A DNA stretch of 64,000 nucleotides from JBAZLV01 sp041650055. GTDB lineage: Bacteria; Nitrospirota; UBA9217. The notes under the pieces are model-generated. The model had not been told where the DNA came from and ran no database searches. It was given only the letters and a program-made list of their open reading frames with translations. Location of the stretch: assembly GCA_041650055.1 (NCBI GenBank), contig JBAZLV010000002.1:1-64000 (forward strand), given 5' to 3'. The position numbers and the translations under genes were made by a program. Every line of letters begins with the position of its first letter. The stretch's first letter is position 1. This document shows positions 1-7,622 of the stretch, piece by piece.

Positions 1-110
1 CGGAACCAGCAATCATGTCACACGTAGCGCTGGTTACGTCGGCAGCAGGCGGAAGGGGAGCGGTGCGGGAATTTATTAATGTCATTTTAAAAAATCGTGA
101 AACGATTTGA
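1..110 (+). CDS. C-terminal end of an upstream protein, possibly a WaaA/KdtA-type transferase
   Basis: An open frame enters from the left edge (first full codon at position 3) and ends at a TGA at 108-110. It gives about 35 residues ending VREFINVILKNRETI. The tail contains RGAVREFINVIL, which loosely resembles the RGA-x2-R-x-L-x-L-I ending of Kdo transferases (WaaA). A Kdo transferase would fit beside a lipid A acyltransferase, but this identification is a guess from a short fragment. The stop lies 14 bases inside the next gene, so the two are probably translationally coupled. Confidence 0.45.
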   Translation, partial: EPAIMSHVALVTSAAGGRGAVREFINVILKNRETI

Positions 111-1011
111 CATGAACACCTTTGTTTTGAAAACAAAAAAACAGCTGGATCGATTTGCCCTTGTTTTTTTTGCACGACTCATTAAGCTCTTTGCCTGGAT
201 TGTTCCCTATGGCGTCGGTATATGGATAGGAAGTCTGTTTGGCTTCGTCTCATATTATCTGCTTCCCCGTGAACGAAAAAAAGCCCTTGCTCATTTAACA
301 ATGGCGTTTCCTGACTGGGAGACATCGTGGATACGAACCACGGCTCAACGGTGTTTTATTCATCTCGGAAAATCGATGTTTGAAGTTGCCATGCTAACTC
401 CTGAGCGACTTGACCAGGTTGTGAATCTGCCCCAGAAGGACCTTCTTCAAGAGGTGCATAACAAGGGAAAAGGGATCGTTTTTGTAACAGCGCATATTGG
501 TAACTGGGAATTATTGGCATCTGCAGTGGCAAAAATTTTTCCTGTCAGTGTTATAGCGGCCCCCATACAACCGCGTCGCATGAATGATATGATAGTCAGG
601 TTGCGCTTGTCAATGGGAATCAAAACAATTATCCGAGGCAGGTCAGGTGCAGCCAAGGAACTAATCCGGATATTCAGGGAAAACAGGATCCTGGGCATTT
701 TAATTGATCAGGATACTGATGTCGAGAGTGCATTTGTCGATTTTATGGGACGACAAGCGTGGACTCCAACGGGAGCCGCAGCTATGGCCATCAAATTCGG
801 TGCCCCGGTTATATTTGGGTATATCCAGCGAGACAAAAAGAACCGACATACGATAACCATGGAAGGACCTCTCGCGCTCATACAAACGGGAGATGTTGAA
901 AAAGATATTATTGAAAATACAGCCATGTTGACGAAAAAAATAGAAATAGCCATACGAAAAAACCCGGAACAATGGGTCTGGATGCATAGACGGTGGAGGA
1001 GGCAACCATGA
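97..1011 (+). CDS. LpxL/HtrB-family lipid A acyltransferase
   Basis: Transfers a secondary acyl chain from acyl-ACP to the Kdo2-lipid A precursor at the inner membrane. The 304-residue length is normal for the family. An N-terminal hydrophobic anchor spans about residues 22-55. The catalytic H-x4-E motif is at H133-E138 (AHIGNWELL), and GILIDQD and RRWRRQP near the C terminus are also typical. The start is a GTG at 97 overlapping the previous stop; an ATG at 112 is an alternative. The stop overlaps the ATG of pgsA by four bases, giving an envelope-lipid operon with pgsA and plsY. The sequence does not tell which acyl position (LpxL, LpxM or LpxP) it serves. Confidence 0.88.
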   Translation: MKRFDMNTFVLKTKKQLDRFALVFFARLIKLFAWIVPYGVGIWIGSLFGFVSYYLLPRERKKALAHLTMAFPDWETSWIRTTAQRCFIHLGKSMFEVAMLTPERLDQVVNLPQKDLLQEVHNKGKGIVFVTAHIGNWELLASAVAKIFPVSVIAAPIQPRRMNDMIVRLRLSMGIKTIIRGRSGAAKELIRIFRENRILGILIDQDTDVESAFVDFMGRQAWTPTGAAAMAIKFGAPVIFGYIQRDKKNRHTITMEGPLALIQTGDVEKDIIENTAMLTKKIEIAIRKNPEQWVWMHRRWRRQP

Positions 1012-1562
1012 ATATGTTTAACATACCCAATCTGCTTTCTATCAGCAGAATTCTTTCTGTTCCTATATTCATTGTTCTGCTCCTGAATCCGGATATCGTT
1101 CGTGTGTTGACAGCGGTAGGTATTTTTTTTCTTGCATCCGCAACGGACTGGCTGGATGGATATCTTGCGAGAAAATGGGGACAGGTAACAAAAATCGGGA
1201 AACTGCTTGATCCTATTGCGGATAAAATATTGATTATGTCTGCACTGGTAATTCTTGTGGGAATGCGTTCGGATGTTGTTCTGGTGCCTGCCTGGATGGC
1301 GATTGTCATCATTGGGAGAGAGTTTGCCGTAACCGGTTTGCGTTCCATAGCTTCCAGTGAGGGAATAGTCATTGCCGCTGAAACCTGGGGAAAGGGCAAG
1401 GTTGTTGCACAGGTAACTGCGGTGATTGCACTGCTTCTGTTCTCTTGCCTGCATGATGCCTGGCTGCTGATCGTAGGAACAGCCGCCCTCTGGATCGCCT
1501 TGATTCTTTCACTGTATTCCGCAGCCCTTTATTTCAAAACATACTGGAACAAGGTGAACTAA
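1008..1562 (+). CDS. pgsA: CDP-diacylglycerol-glycerol-3-phosphate 3-phosphatidyltransferase
   Basis: Makes phosphatidylglycerophosphate from CDP-diacylglycerol and glycerol-3-phosphate, the committed step to phosphatidylglycerol and cardiolipin, in the inner membrane. The CDP-alcohol phosphotransferase signature is complete: D47-x2-D50-G-x2-A-R, then G-x3-D-x3-D (GKLLDPIADK). Several membrane helices follow. The start at 1008 is chosen because GGAGGAGG lies just upstream (994-1001) and the ATG overlaps the preceding TGA. A GTG at 993 would add five residues but has no ribosome binding site. At 184 residues it is of family-typical length. It is followed after two bases by plsY. Confidence 0.93.
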   Translation: MNMFNIPNLLSISRILSVPIFIVLLLNPDIVRVLTAVGIFFLASATDWLDGYLARKWGQVTKIGKLLDPIADKILIMSALVILVGMRSDVVLVPAWMAIVIIGREFAVTGLRSIASSEGIVIAAETWGKGKVVAQVTAVIALLLFSCLHDAWLLIVGTAALWIALILSLYSAALYFKTYWNKVN

Positions 1563-1564
1563 CA

Positions 1565-2170
1565 ATGGAAATCATATTCAAAATTCTTTTTATTGCAGGG
1601 TCCTATGCGATCGGTTCAATACCGTTTGGACTGCTTTTTTCAAAAATCTTTTCAAAAATCGATGTTCGCTCAGTAGGGAGTGGTAATATCGGGGCTACGA
1701 ATGTTCTTCGTGCTTCCGGAAAAAAAGCGGCGCTTCTGACGCTTCTGGCAGATGCTTTAAAAGGGTATGTGCCGGTACTATGTGCACACGCTTTGTTCCA
1801 TGATGAGTATGTGACAGTGATGACAGGAGCAGCCACCATTTTAGGCCATAATTTTTCAATGTATCTTTCCTTTTCCGGGGGGAAAGGGGTGGCAACCGGA
1901 TATGGTATTATGCTTGCAATAACACCCTGGATCGGCTTTTGCGCACTTCTTGTCTGGCTCTTTACAGCCCTGGTATCAAAATATTCTTCACTTTCTGCCC
2001 TTGTTTCCTATGCGCTCTATCCGGTTCTGATATTTACAACCACCGTTTCTAAGCCCTTTCAGCTTCTCTCAGTATTTCTTTTTGGACTTATTTACTATCG
2101 ACATCGTGAAAATATCAAACGACTTCTTTTGGGAACCGAATCTAAAATTGGTGAGAAAAAAAATGCATAA
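1565..2170 (+). CDS. plsY: Acyl-phosphate:glycerol-3-phosphate acyltransferase
   Basis: Membrane acyltransferase that makes lysophosphatidic acid from acyl-phosphate (supplied by PlsX) and glycerol-3-phosphate. All three PlsY motifs are visible: the N-terminal GSIPFG, then SVGSGNIGATNVLR, then the GHNFSMYLSFSGGKGVATG stretch. The 201 residues and alternating hydrophobic segments fit the 5-7 helix family fold. It starts two bases after pgsA, so the two phospholipid genes are co-transcribed. Its last codons overlap the start of the next gene. Confidence 0.95.
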   Translation: MEIIFKILFIAGSYAIGSIPFGLLFSKIFSKIDVRSVGSGNIGATNVLRASGKKAALLTLLADALKGYVPVLCAHALFHDEYVTVMTGAATILGHNFSMYLSFSGGKGVATGYGIMLAITPWIGFCALLVWLFTALVSKYSSLSALVSYALYPVLIFTTTVSKPFQLLSVFLFGLIYYRHRENIKRLLLGTESKIGEKKNA

Positions 2171-3014
2171 TTGGTTTATCAAAGCACGAATTATGTGCAT
2201 CAGCATATTGATTTTTCACGTTCCTATTGTATCCTCAGCTGCCGAAGAACTTGACATCGTCAATCGCCCTGTCAATGTTTCAGGCTTGACCGGTTTGCTG
2301 TTTACCTCATCGCCCTATACGCTTCCGAAAGGGACCTTTGAAATTGCCGCTTCCCTTCTGTATGAAAACAGCGTCAGACCTGATTTTTCCATCACTGAAT
2401 TTCCTCTTACGATAAGTGCGGGAATAACCGATCATGCCGAACTTGCGCTGCGAGGATCGTATTTTCAAGTCCGAGATGAGCCTTCCAGCGGTGTCGGTAC
2501 TGAACGACGACCTGGAGAAGTGGAATTATCGTATAAATGGAATTTTTTGCCGCAACCTGAAGATTCAAATCGTCCTGGTTTGGCTCTTATAATGACTGCA
2601 ATTGCTGCAACCGACAGTTCTCATAAGAGCAATAAAAAAAGCGGTGTACAGAACTGGGGAATGAAAGCCGGACTAGCAGGAGGAAGTGAAATTACTGTCA
2701 AAGAGTATGTGTTCTGCATTTATGCCGATATTCAGGCGCAAGCTCAAGACCTCGAGGATCAACAGCGAAGTGACCTATACGGTATTATGAATGCAGGAAT
2801 GCTTTTCCCGATAAGCAAATACCGAAATCTCCAAATGCTTGTCGAATATTCACATGTTTTTGAAAACTCGAGCGGTGGAGGAAATTACGGAGCATTGACC
2901 TACGGGATACGTTTGGTAAGCGAACGCTTCAATGCTACGCTTGGCTCTCAATTTCTTTATAAACAACAAGAAGGGTATGATAATTCAAGTAGGATTCTCG
3001 CCTTAATAGTATGA
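2163..3014 (+). CDS. Exported protein, probable outer-membrane beta-barrel, function unknown
   Basis: 283 residues from an ATG at 2163 that overlaps the plsY stop by eight bases and begins a clear signal peptide (residues 1 to about 26, ending VSSAAEE). The frame stays open upstream to 2082, but an earlier start would bury the signal peptide. The mature part has alternating polar/hydrophobic stretches rich in Tyr, Gly and Ser, such as ELALRGSYFQV and YGALTYGIRLV, as expected of barrel strands. A repeated start-like phrase, GLLFTSSPYTLPKGTFEIAA, recalls outer-membrane transport proteins. No enzyme motif is seen. It may be co-transcribed with the phospholipid genes and is the last gene before dif. 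Confidence 0.7.
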   Translation: MHNWFIKARIMCISILIFHVPIVSSAAEELDIVNRPVNVSGLTGLLFTSSPYTLPKGTFEIAASLLYENSVRPDFSITEFPLTISAGITDHAELALRGSYFQVRDEPSSGVGTERRPGEVELSYKWNFLPQPEDSNRPGLALIMTAIAATDSSHKSNKKSGVQNWGMKAGLAGGSEITVKEYVFCIYADIQAQAQDLEDQQRSDLYGIMNAGMLFPISKYRNLQMLVEYSHVFENSSGGGNYGALTYGIRLVSERFNATLGSQFLYKQQEGYDNSSRILALIV

Positions 3015-3074
3015 AAATTTAAAGATATTAATAGTTTAAATAAACAAAGCTAAACTTTCAGATATCATTGTAAT

Positions 3075-3102
3075 ATGTCTGATAATGTATATTATGTTAA
3101 AT
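3075..3102. other. dif: dif site (XerCD chromosome dimer resolution site)
   Basis: A 28-base site in an AT-rich gap between divergently facing gene blocks. The right arm TTATGTTAAAT (3092-3102) is identical to the XerD arm of E. coli dif, and the central hexamer TGTATA (3086-3091) is also identical. The left arm ATGTCTGATAA (3075-3085) keeps the inner TAA and part of the XerC arm. In all, 21 consecutive bases match E. coli dif. By analogy XerC would bind left and XerD right. dif is normally unique per chromosome and lies in the replication terminus. Confidence 0.85.
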
Positions 3103-3199
3103 AATATCAATAAGGTCCTGGATTTAAATAGTATCCTCTTCCTTGTTTTCCCTGAAGCGATTTTTTTCTTCAGACATGAATCGTTTCCAAGCACAACAT

Positions 3200-5572
3200 C
3201 TATTTTTCTTTTAATGCCGCTGAGATTACCTGATCAATGGTATCCACAAAAATGAAGGTCATTTCCTGGCGAAGCTCTTCCGGGACATCTTCAAGATCAT
3301 TTTTGTTTTTTTCTGGAAGAATTATTGTTTTGATCCCTGCCCGTTTTGCTGCAAGAACCTTCTCTTTCACTCCACCGATAGGCATGACCTTTCCACGAAG
3401 AGTGATCTCTCCGGTCATCGCAACATCATATCGTGCGATTTTACCGGTCAGAAGAGAAACAATTGCGGTTGTCATCGTGACTCCTGCTGACGGTCCATCT
3501 TTCGGAATTGCACCGGCCGGTACATGAATATGAATATCATTCTTTTCATAGAAATCTTTTTTTATTCCGAACAGTTCAGCATGGGTTCGAACATAGGACA
3601 GTGCCGCCTGGGCTGATTCCTTCATGACATCTCCCAATTGTCCGGTAAGGGTAAGTTGTTTGCTGCCAGGCATAATGGTCGCTTCAATAAAGAGAATGTC
3701 CCCTCCTGTCGGTGTCCATGCAAGACCGGTTACAACTCCGGGACGATCGATCATTACTGCGATCTCCGCAAAATACCGTGGATTGCCTAAGTAATCATGG
3801 AGATCGTCAGCGCGGACGATGATCGGCGTAGATTTTCCTTCGGCTATTCCCTTGGCTGCCTTTCTGCATACATTCGCGATTTCCCTTTCCAGATTTCGAA
3901 CACCAGCTTCCCGGGTATAATTTTTTATAATTGCCGATATCGTTGCATCTTCTAGTATAATTTCACCAGGCTCCAATGCGTTCGCACTTACTTCCTTCGG
4001 GATAAGATATTTTTTTGCAATGTGCAGCTTTTCATGTTCGGTGTAACCGGGGAGATGGAGAACTTCCATACGGTCGAGAAGCGGAGGAGGAATTGTGTCT
4101 AGCTGATTTGCAGTCGTAATAAACATGACTTTTGAAAGATCAAAGGGAACATCAAGATAATTATCGCGAAAATCCTTGTTTTGTTCCGGATCAAGCACCT
4201 CGAGAAGTGCAGATGACGGATCACCGCGCCAATCAGCGCCTATTTTGTCTACTTCATCAAGCATAATGACCGGATCTTTGGTTTCTACACGCTTAAGAGC
4301 CTGAAGAATTCTCCCAGGCATGGCACCGATATAGGTGCGTCGATGGCCGCGAATTTCAGCTTCATCATGCATACCGCCGAGAGATTGGCGCATAAATTTC
4401 CGGTCAAGTGCCCTGGCAATTGACTGGCCGAGCGATGTTTTTCCAACTCCTGGCGGTCCTACAAAACATAAAATCGGCTCCCGCATTCGTATGTTTTTCT
4501 GTTGCGTATTGCGTTCTTCACCGAGTTTTTTGACCGAAAGATATTCCAAGATGCGGTTTTTGACCTTGTCGAGGTCGTAATGATCTTCGTCAAGAGTTGT
4601 TCTGGCCTTTCCAATATCAATTGCACTTGCTGACGTTTTATTCCAGGGAAGGCTTATCATCCATTCAAGGTAAGAGCGAATAACGGAATATTCAGGAGAC
4701 GCGGCTGACAGTTTTTCCATCCTTCCCAATTCTCGTTTGCTTTCTTTTTCCGCTTCAGGAGGAAGCTTTGCTTCTTCAATTTTTTCCCGCAAATTCTTAA
4801 TTTCCGTTCCCTCATCAGACTCCTCTCCCAGCTCTTTCCGGATTGCTGAAAGCTGCTGCCGAAGCAGATATTCTCTTTCAGCTTTTTGCATCTGATCATG
4901 CGCCTGCCCCTGGATTTTTCTTCCAAGTTCCAGCACTTCGATTTCGCGGTTAAGGTACTGCATTAATTTGGTCAATTTTTCGTACACAGAATCAATTTCC
5001 AGAATAGCCTGGCGCTGAGGCAGCTCCAGCCGGACATTGGTTGCGATAAGATAAGCAAGCTGTCGAGGGTCTTCAATATTGAGAGCAGCAGCTGAAAGTT
5101 CCTCAGGCATGTTCGGAGCAAGTGTTACCATTTTCTGAAAAATTTCAGCAATTCCACGCATAAGCGCTTCCAGAGCAACCGTCATCTCAATTTTTTCAGG
5201 ATTCGACTTGACCTTTGCTCGAAGGAACGGATCAGTTTGTACAAGTTCTGAGATGGTAATGCGTTCAATTCCCTGCACAAGAATTCTGAGCGTTCCGTCG
5301 GGGACCTTAAGCATTTGAAGAATTCTCGCCATCGTTCCCACTCCGTATATATCGGATAAAAACGAAACGTCTGTTTCCAGTTTTCGTTGTGCGGTCAAAG
5401 CGAGTATTTTATTGCCAATCGTGACCTCATTAATAAGTTTTACGGATTTTTCTTTTCCGATTACCAGTGGATATATCGTCAGTGGGTACACAATCGTATC
5501 TTTAAGAGGTAAAAGCGGTAATTCCGGAGGCACTGCCGGTATTTTTTCAGTTTCAGATTCGATAATTTCCAT
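3200..5572 (-). CDS. lon: ATP-dependent protease La (Lon)
   Basis: Cytosolic AAA+ serine protease that degrades misfolded and regulatory proteins. Order: N-terminal substrate domain (PLLPLKDTIVYP), coiled coil, AAA+ module with Walker A GPPGVGKTS and Walker B VIMLDEVDKIG, then the protease domain with catalytic Ser in PKDGPSAGVTM and Lys in GGVKEKVLAA. The start at 5572 gives 790 residues and is chosen because AAGGAG sits seven bases upstream. The frame is open to 5626, but that extension is not Lon-like. hsp20 lies just upstream on the same strand, so a heat-shock-type proteostasis operon is likely. Confidence 0.96.
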   Translation of the reverse strand: MEIIESETEKIPAVPPELPLLPLKDTIVYPLTIYPLVIGKEKSVKLINEVTIGNKILALTAQRKLETDVSFLSDIYGVGTMARILQMLKVPDGTLRILVQGIERITISELVQTDPFLRAKVKSNPEKIEMTVALEALMRGIAEIFQKMVTLAPNMPEELSAAALNIEDPRQLAYLIATNVRLELPQRQAILEIDSVYEKLTKLMQYLNREIEVLELGRKIQGQAHDQMQKAEREYLLRQQLSAIRKELGEESDEGTEIKNLREKIEEAKLPPEAEKESKRELGRMEKLSAASPEYSVIRSYLEWMISLPWNKTSASAIDIGKARTTLDEDHYDLDKVKNRILEYLSVKKLGEERNTQQKNIRMREPILCFVGPPGVGKTSLGQSIARALDRKFMRQSLGGMHDEAEIRGHRRTYIGAMPGRILQALKRVETKDPVIMLDEVDKIGADWRGDPSSALLEVLDPEQNKDFRDNYLDVPFDLSKVMFITTANQLDTIPPPLLDRMEVLHLPGYTEHEKLHIAKKYLIPKEVSANALEPGEIILEDATISAIIKNYTREAGVRNLEREIANVCRKAAKGIAEGKSTPIIVRADDLHDYLGNPRYFAEIAVMIDRPGVVTGLAWTPTGGDILFIEATIMPGSKQLTLTGQLGDVMKESAQAALSYVRTHAELFGIKKDFYEKNDIHIHVPAGAIPKDGPSAGVTMTTAIVSLLTGKIARYDVAMTGEITLRGKVMPIGGVKEKVLAAKRAGIKTIILPEKNKNDLEDVPEELRQEMTFIFVDTIDQVISAALKEK

Positions 5573-5638
5573 TTCATGGCTCCTTGTATGCGCAAACCAA
5601 TTCTTCAAGAAATTCAGGAGATTCAAAACCCGCCTCTT

Positions 5639-6043
5639 TTAAAAAACTTTTTTAAGCGTAATCGTCAAAAGTCCGTTTTGATAGGTGCCGATAACATTCT
5701 CATGATTAACGGCGCTATGAACATCTATTTCCGATATGAATTTGCCATATTTAATTCCGAGTTGATGGCAAGCATTCATATCAGCAACAGGCGATCGTCT
5801 CTGCCCTTCTACGACAAGCAAATCCGTGAACAAGCTAATTGTCATGTCATCTTCCCGGACACCGGCCAATTCCATTACGATAATAATTTCCTTGTCTGTT
5901 TCATACATATCCGTACGAGGTCTCCAGACCATGGATGTTTCTTGAGCTGACAGCCAGTATTCTTCCCAGACCGGTGCAAATGAAATATCGCGGCGCATTC
6001 GGCGCGTATATTTATAGGCAAGGTATTGGTAACGCACTGACAT
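5639..6043 (-). CDS. Small heat shock protein, Hsp20/alpha-crystallin family
   Basis: ATP-independent holdase chaperone. The 134 residues contain an alpha-crystallin domain from about residue 40 (WRPRTDMYETDKEIIIVMELAGV) to the C terminus, ending GLLTITLKK, the usual last strand. The C-terminal IXI tail is very short or missing. The ATG at 6043 is only about one base after AAGGAGG; a GTG at 6037 in the same frame has ideal spacing (seven bases) and may be the true start. It lies just upstream of lon on the same strand, so it is probably co-transcribed with it. Confidence 0.9.
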   Translation of the reverse strand: MSVRYQYLAYKYTRRMRRDISFAPVWEEYWLSAQETSMVWRPRTDMYETDKEIIIVMELAGVREDDMTISLFTDLLVVEGQRRSPVADMNACHQLGIKYGKFISEIDVHSAVNHENVIGTYQNGLLTITLKKVF

Positions 6044-6103
6044 ACCTCCTTACATTACAACGAGAACAAGTAAAAACTGTTTTATGAGTAAATAAGATAT
6101 TTC

Positions 6104-6132
6104 TTTATAGATAGTAGGAGTGATGTAATCAA
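6104..6132 (-). promoter_or_regulatory. Probable sigma-70-type promoter of hsp20-lon
   Basis: Read on the minus strand: TTGATT (6132-6127), 17 bases, TATAAA (6109-6104), about 60 bases upstream of the hsp20 start. No sigma-32-type or CIRCE element was seen in the gap. Confidence 0.5.
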
Positions 6133-6170
6133 CATAGCAAATGTGAAAAGGAAAGTCAAAAGAAGGAAGG

Positions 6171-6202
6171 GAAAAAAGGCCTGAGACATCATCTCAGGCC
6201 TT
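6171..6202 (-). terminator. Rho-independent terminator downstream of htpX
   Basis: Perfect 11-bp stem AAGGCCTGAGA / TCTCAGGCCTT (6176-6186 with 6192-6202), loop of five. It is followed on the minus strand by a run of Ts (As at 6172-6177 on the plus strand). It separates htpX from the hsp20-lon unit. Confidence 0.88.
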
Positions 6203-6219
6203 CCAATAGAAATGAGTGT

Positions 6220-7068
6220 TTAACCTCGTCGTGTCATTTCATTAAGTCTTCTCACCCGTTCAGCAATGGGTGGATGAGTGCTGAAAAGATTCATGAGTCC
6301 ACCGCCAGTAAGAGGATTCACAATGAACATATGAGCCGTGGCTGGCTTGGCATCTTCCATGGGAATTACTTGTGCGCCCTTTTCCAGTTTCAAAAGCGCA
6401 TTGGCAAGTCCGCTCGGATTTCCAGCAATGGCTGCTCCGCCTTTATCTGCTTCATATTCCCGGGTTCGGGAAATCGCCATCTGAACGATCATGGCAGCAA
6501 TAGGAGCGACAATCATCATCACGATTGCAGCAATGGGACTGCCTCCTTCGTTATCATCTCTTCTGCCTCCGAATATCATGGCCCATTGTGCCATCTGGGC
6601 AAGCATGCTGATCGCTCCTGCGATGGTTGCTACAATGGTTCCCGTCAGCATGTCTCGATGTTTAATGTGCGCCAGTTCATGCGCAATGACCCCGGAGAGC
6701 TCTTCCCGGTCAAGAATTCTCATAATGCCACGGGTTACTGCAACAACAGCATGCTCAGGATTTCTTCCTGTTGCAAAGGCATTTGGTGTTTCTTCAGGGA
6801 TAATATACACTTTGGGCATTGGCATACCGGCTTTTTGGACCAGAATTCGAACCATTGAATAGAGGTCCGGAGCTTCAGCCTCACTGACCGGCTTCGCTCT
6901 ATACATTTTAAGCACGATTTTATCGCTGAACCAGTAGGAACCGAAATTCAGCGCCACGGCAATAACAAATGCTAAAACCATACCGCTTCTGCCGCCAAGT
7001 GCCTGCCCTACCAGCAAAAGCAATAAAGTCATAAAAACCATCAAACCGACTGTTTTTACAGTATTCAT
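6220..7068 (-). CDS. htpX: Membrane zinc metalloprotease HtpX
   Basis: M48 inner-membrane protease with a quality-control role for membrane proteins. Two N-terminal hydrophobic segments (about 7-22 and 28-46) precede the zinc motif H130-E-L-A-H134, followed by DKGGAA, where the third ligand Glu lies in EYEADKGG. Two further hydrophobic segments lie near residues 145-200. The 282 residues are typical. The start has GGAGGTG nine bases upstream. It is transcribed alone, ending at the hairpin at 6171-6202, though its function fits the neighbouring lon and hsp20. Confidence 0.93.
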   Translation of the reverse strand: MNTVKTVGLMVFMTLLLLLVGQALGGRSGMVLAFVIAVALNFGSYWFSDKIVLKMYRAKPVSEAEAPDLYSMVRILVQKAGMPMPKVYIIPEETPNAFATGRNPEHAVVAVTRGIMRILDREELSGVIAHELAHIKHRDMLTGTIVATIAGAISMLAQMAQWAMIFGGRRDDNEGGSPIAAIVMMIVAPIAAMIVQMAISRTREYEADKGGAAIAGNPSGLANALLKLEKGAQVIPMEDAKPATAHMFIVNPLTGGGLMNLFSTHPPIAERVRRLNEMTRRG

Positions 7069-7110
7069 AACAATTACACCTCCACATAAAAAAGATTCTT
7101 TATAGTCAAC

Positions 7111-7139
7111 ACATTACCACACCGCTTCTGTCAGGTCAA
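7111..7139 (-). promoter_or_regulatory. Possible promoter of htpX
   Basis: Minus strand TTGACC (7139-7134), 17 bases, TAATGT (7116-7111), about 43 bases before the htpX ATG. Motif match only. Confidence 0.4.
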
Positions 7140-7175
7140 GAGGATCGAAATGAAACGATCAAAGGTACTTTTCAG

Positions 7176-7204
7176 TTGACAAGAAAATGTCACTTTGTTA
7201 TAGT
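7176..7204 (+). promoter_or_regulatory. Promoter of the tRNA-Gly gene
   Basis: TTGACA (7176-7181), 17 bases, TATAGT (7199-7204): a near-consensus sigma-70 promoter, about 36 bases upstream of the mature tRNA 5' end. Confidence 0.8.
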
Positions 7205-7240
7205 GGCACGGTTTGAGGCTTCAAAAAACTCATTGTATTT

Positions 7241-7316
7241 GCGGGTGTAGCTCAGTTGGTAGAGCACAACCTTGCCAAGGTTGGGGTCACGGGTTCGAAT
7301 CCCGCCACCCGCTCCA
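7241..7316 (+). tRNA. tRNA-Gly (GCC)
   Basis: Complete cloverleaf. Acceptor stem GCGGGTG (7241-7247) pairs with CACCCGC (7306-7312). The D arm contains CTCAGTTGGTAGAGC, the anticodon loop CTTGCCAAG reads GCC, and the T loop is GGTTCGAATCC. The CCA end is encoded (7314-7316). Confidence 0.97.
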
Positions 7317-7327
7317 TGACAACGGCA

Positions 7328-7358
7328 GAGTATAGCGGAAAAAGAGTATGCTATACTC
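7328..7358 (+). other. Hairpin just downstream of tRNA-Gly
   Basis: Perfect 9-bp inverted repeat GAGTATAGC (7328-7336) / GCTATACTC (7350-7358), 12 bases past the tRNA end. There is no T-run, so it may be a processing or 3'-stability element rather than a terminator. Confidence 0.55.
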
Positions 7359-7367
7359 GTTTACATG

Positions 7368-7428
7368 AAAGTTAAAGGTTAAAAGTTTTTGCCATGTTTC
7401 AACTTTTAACGTTTAACTTTTTTATTTT
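7368..7428 (+). terminator. Long hairpin with T-run between the two tRNA genes
   Basis: A 20-base arm at 7368-7387 pairs with 7401-7420 with a single mismatch; the loop is 13 bases and is followed by TTTTATTTTC. It is AU-rich but long, and placed to end tRNA-Gly transcription a few bases before tRNA-Cys begins. Whether tRNA-Cys then has its own promoter is not clear from the sequence. Confidence 0.6.
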
Positions 7429-7431
7429 CAG

Positions 7432-7507
7432 GGCGGCGTAGCCAAGTGGCTAAGGCAGAGGTCTGCAAAACCTTCATTCATCGGTTCAAATCCGATCGCC
7501 GCCTCCA
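7432..7507 (+). tRNA. tRNA-Cys (GCA)
   Basis: Acceptor GGCGGCG (7432-7438) pairs with CGCCGCC (7497-7503). The anticodon loop is TCTGCAAAA with anticodon GCA, and the T loop is GGTTCAAATCC. The discriminator base is T, the identity base for Cys, and CCA is encoded (7505-7507). Confidence 0.96.
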
Positions 7508-7622
7508 TTTATTATCTCTCTCCAAGAGAGAAATCCTAAGTCCGAATTTTTCAACACTAAGTCAATTTCAATGAATAGCAATTTAGTTTAGATTATTCCG
7601 GATTTCGAGTCATCCTATCATT

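Noticed and set aside
708..1454. 248-residue open frame on the minus strand opposite lpxL-like and pgsA
   Set aside because: Fully antisense to two well-supported genes; low-complexity Asn/Arg/Gln-rich translation with no motif.
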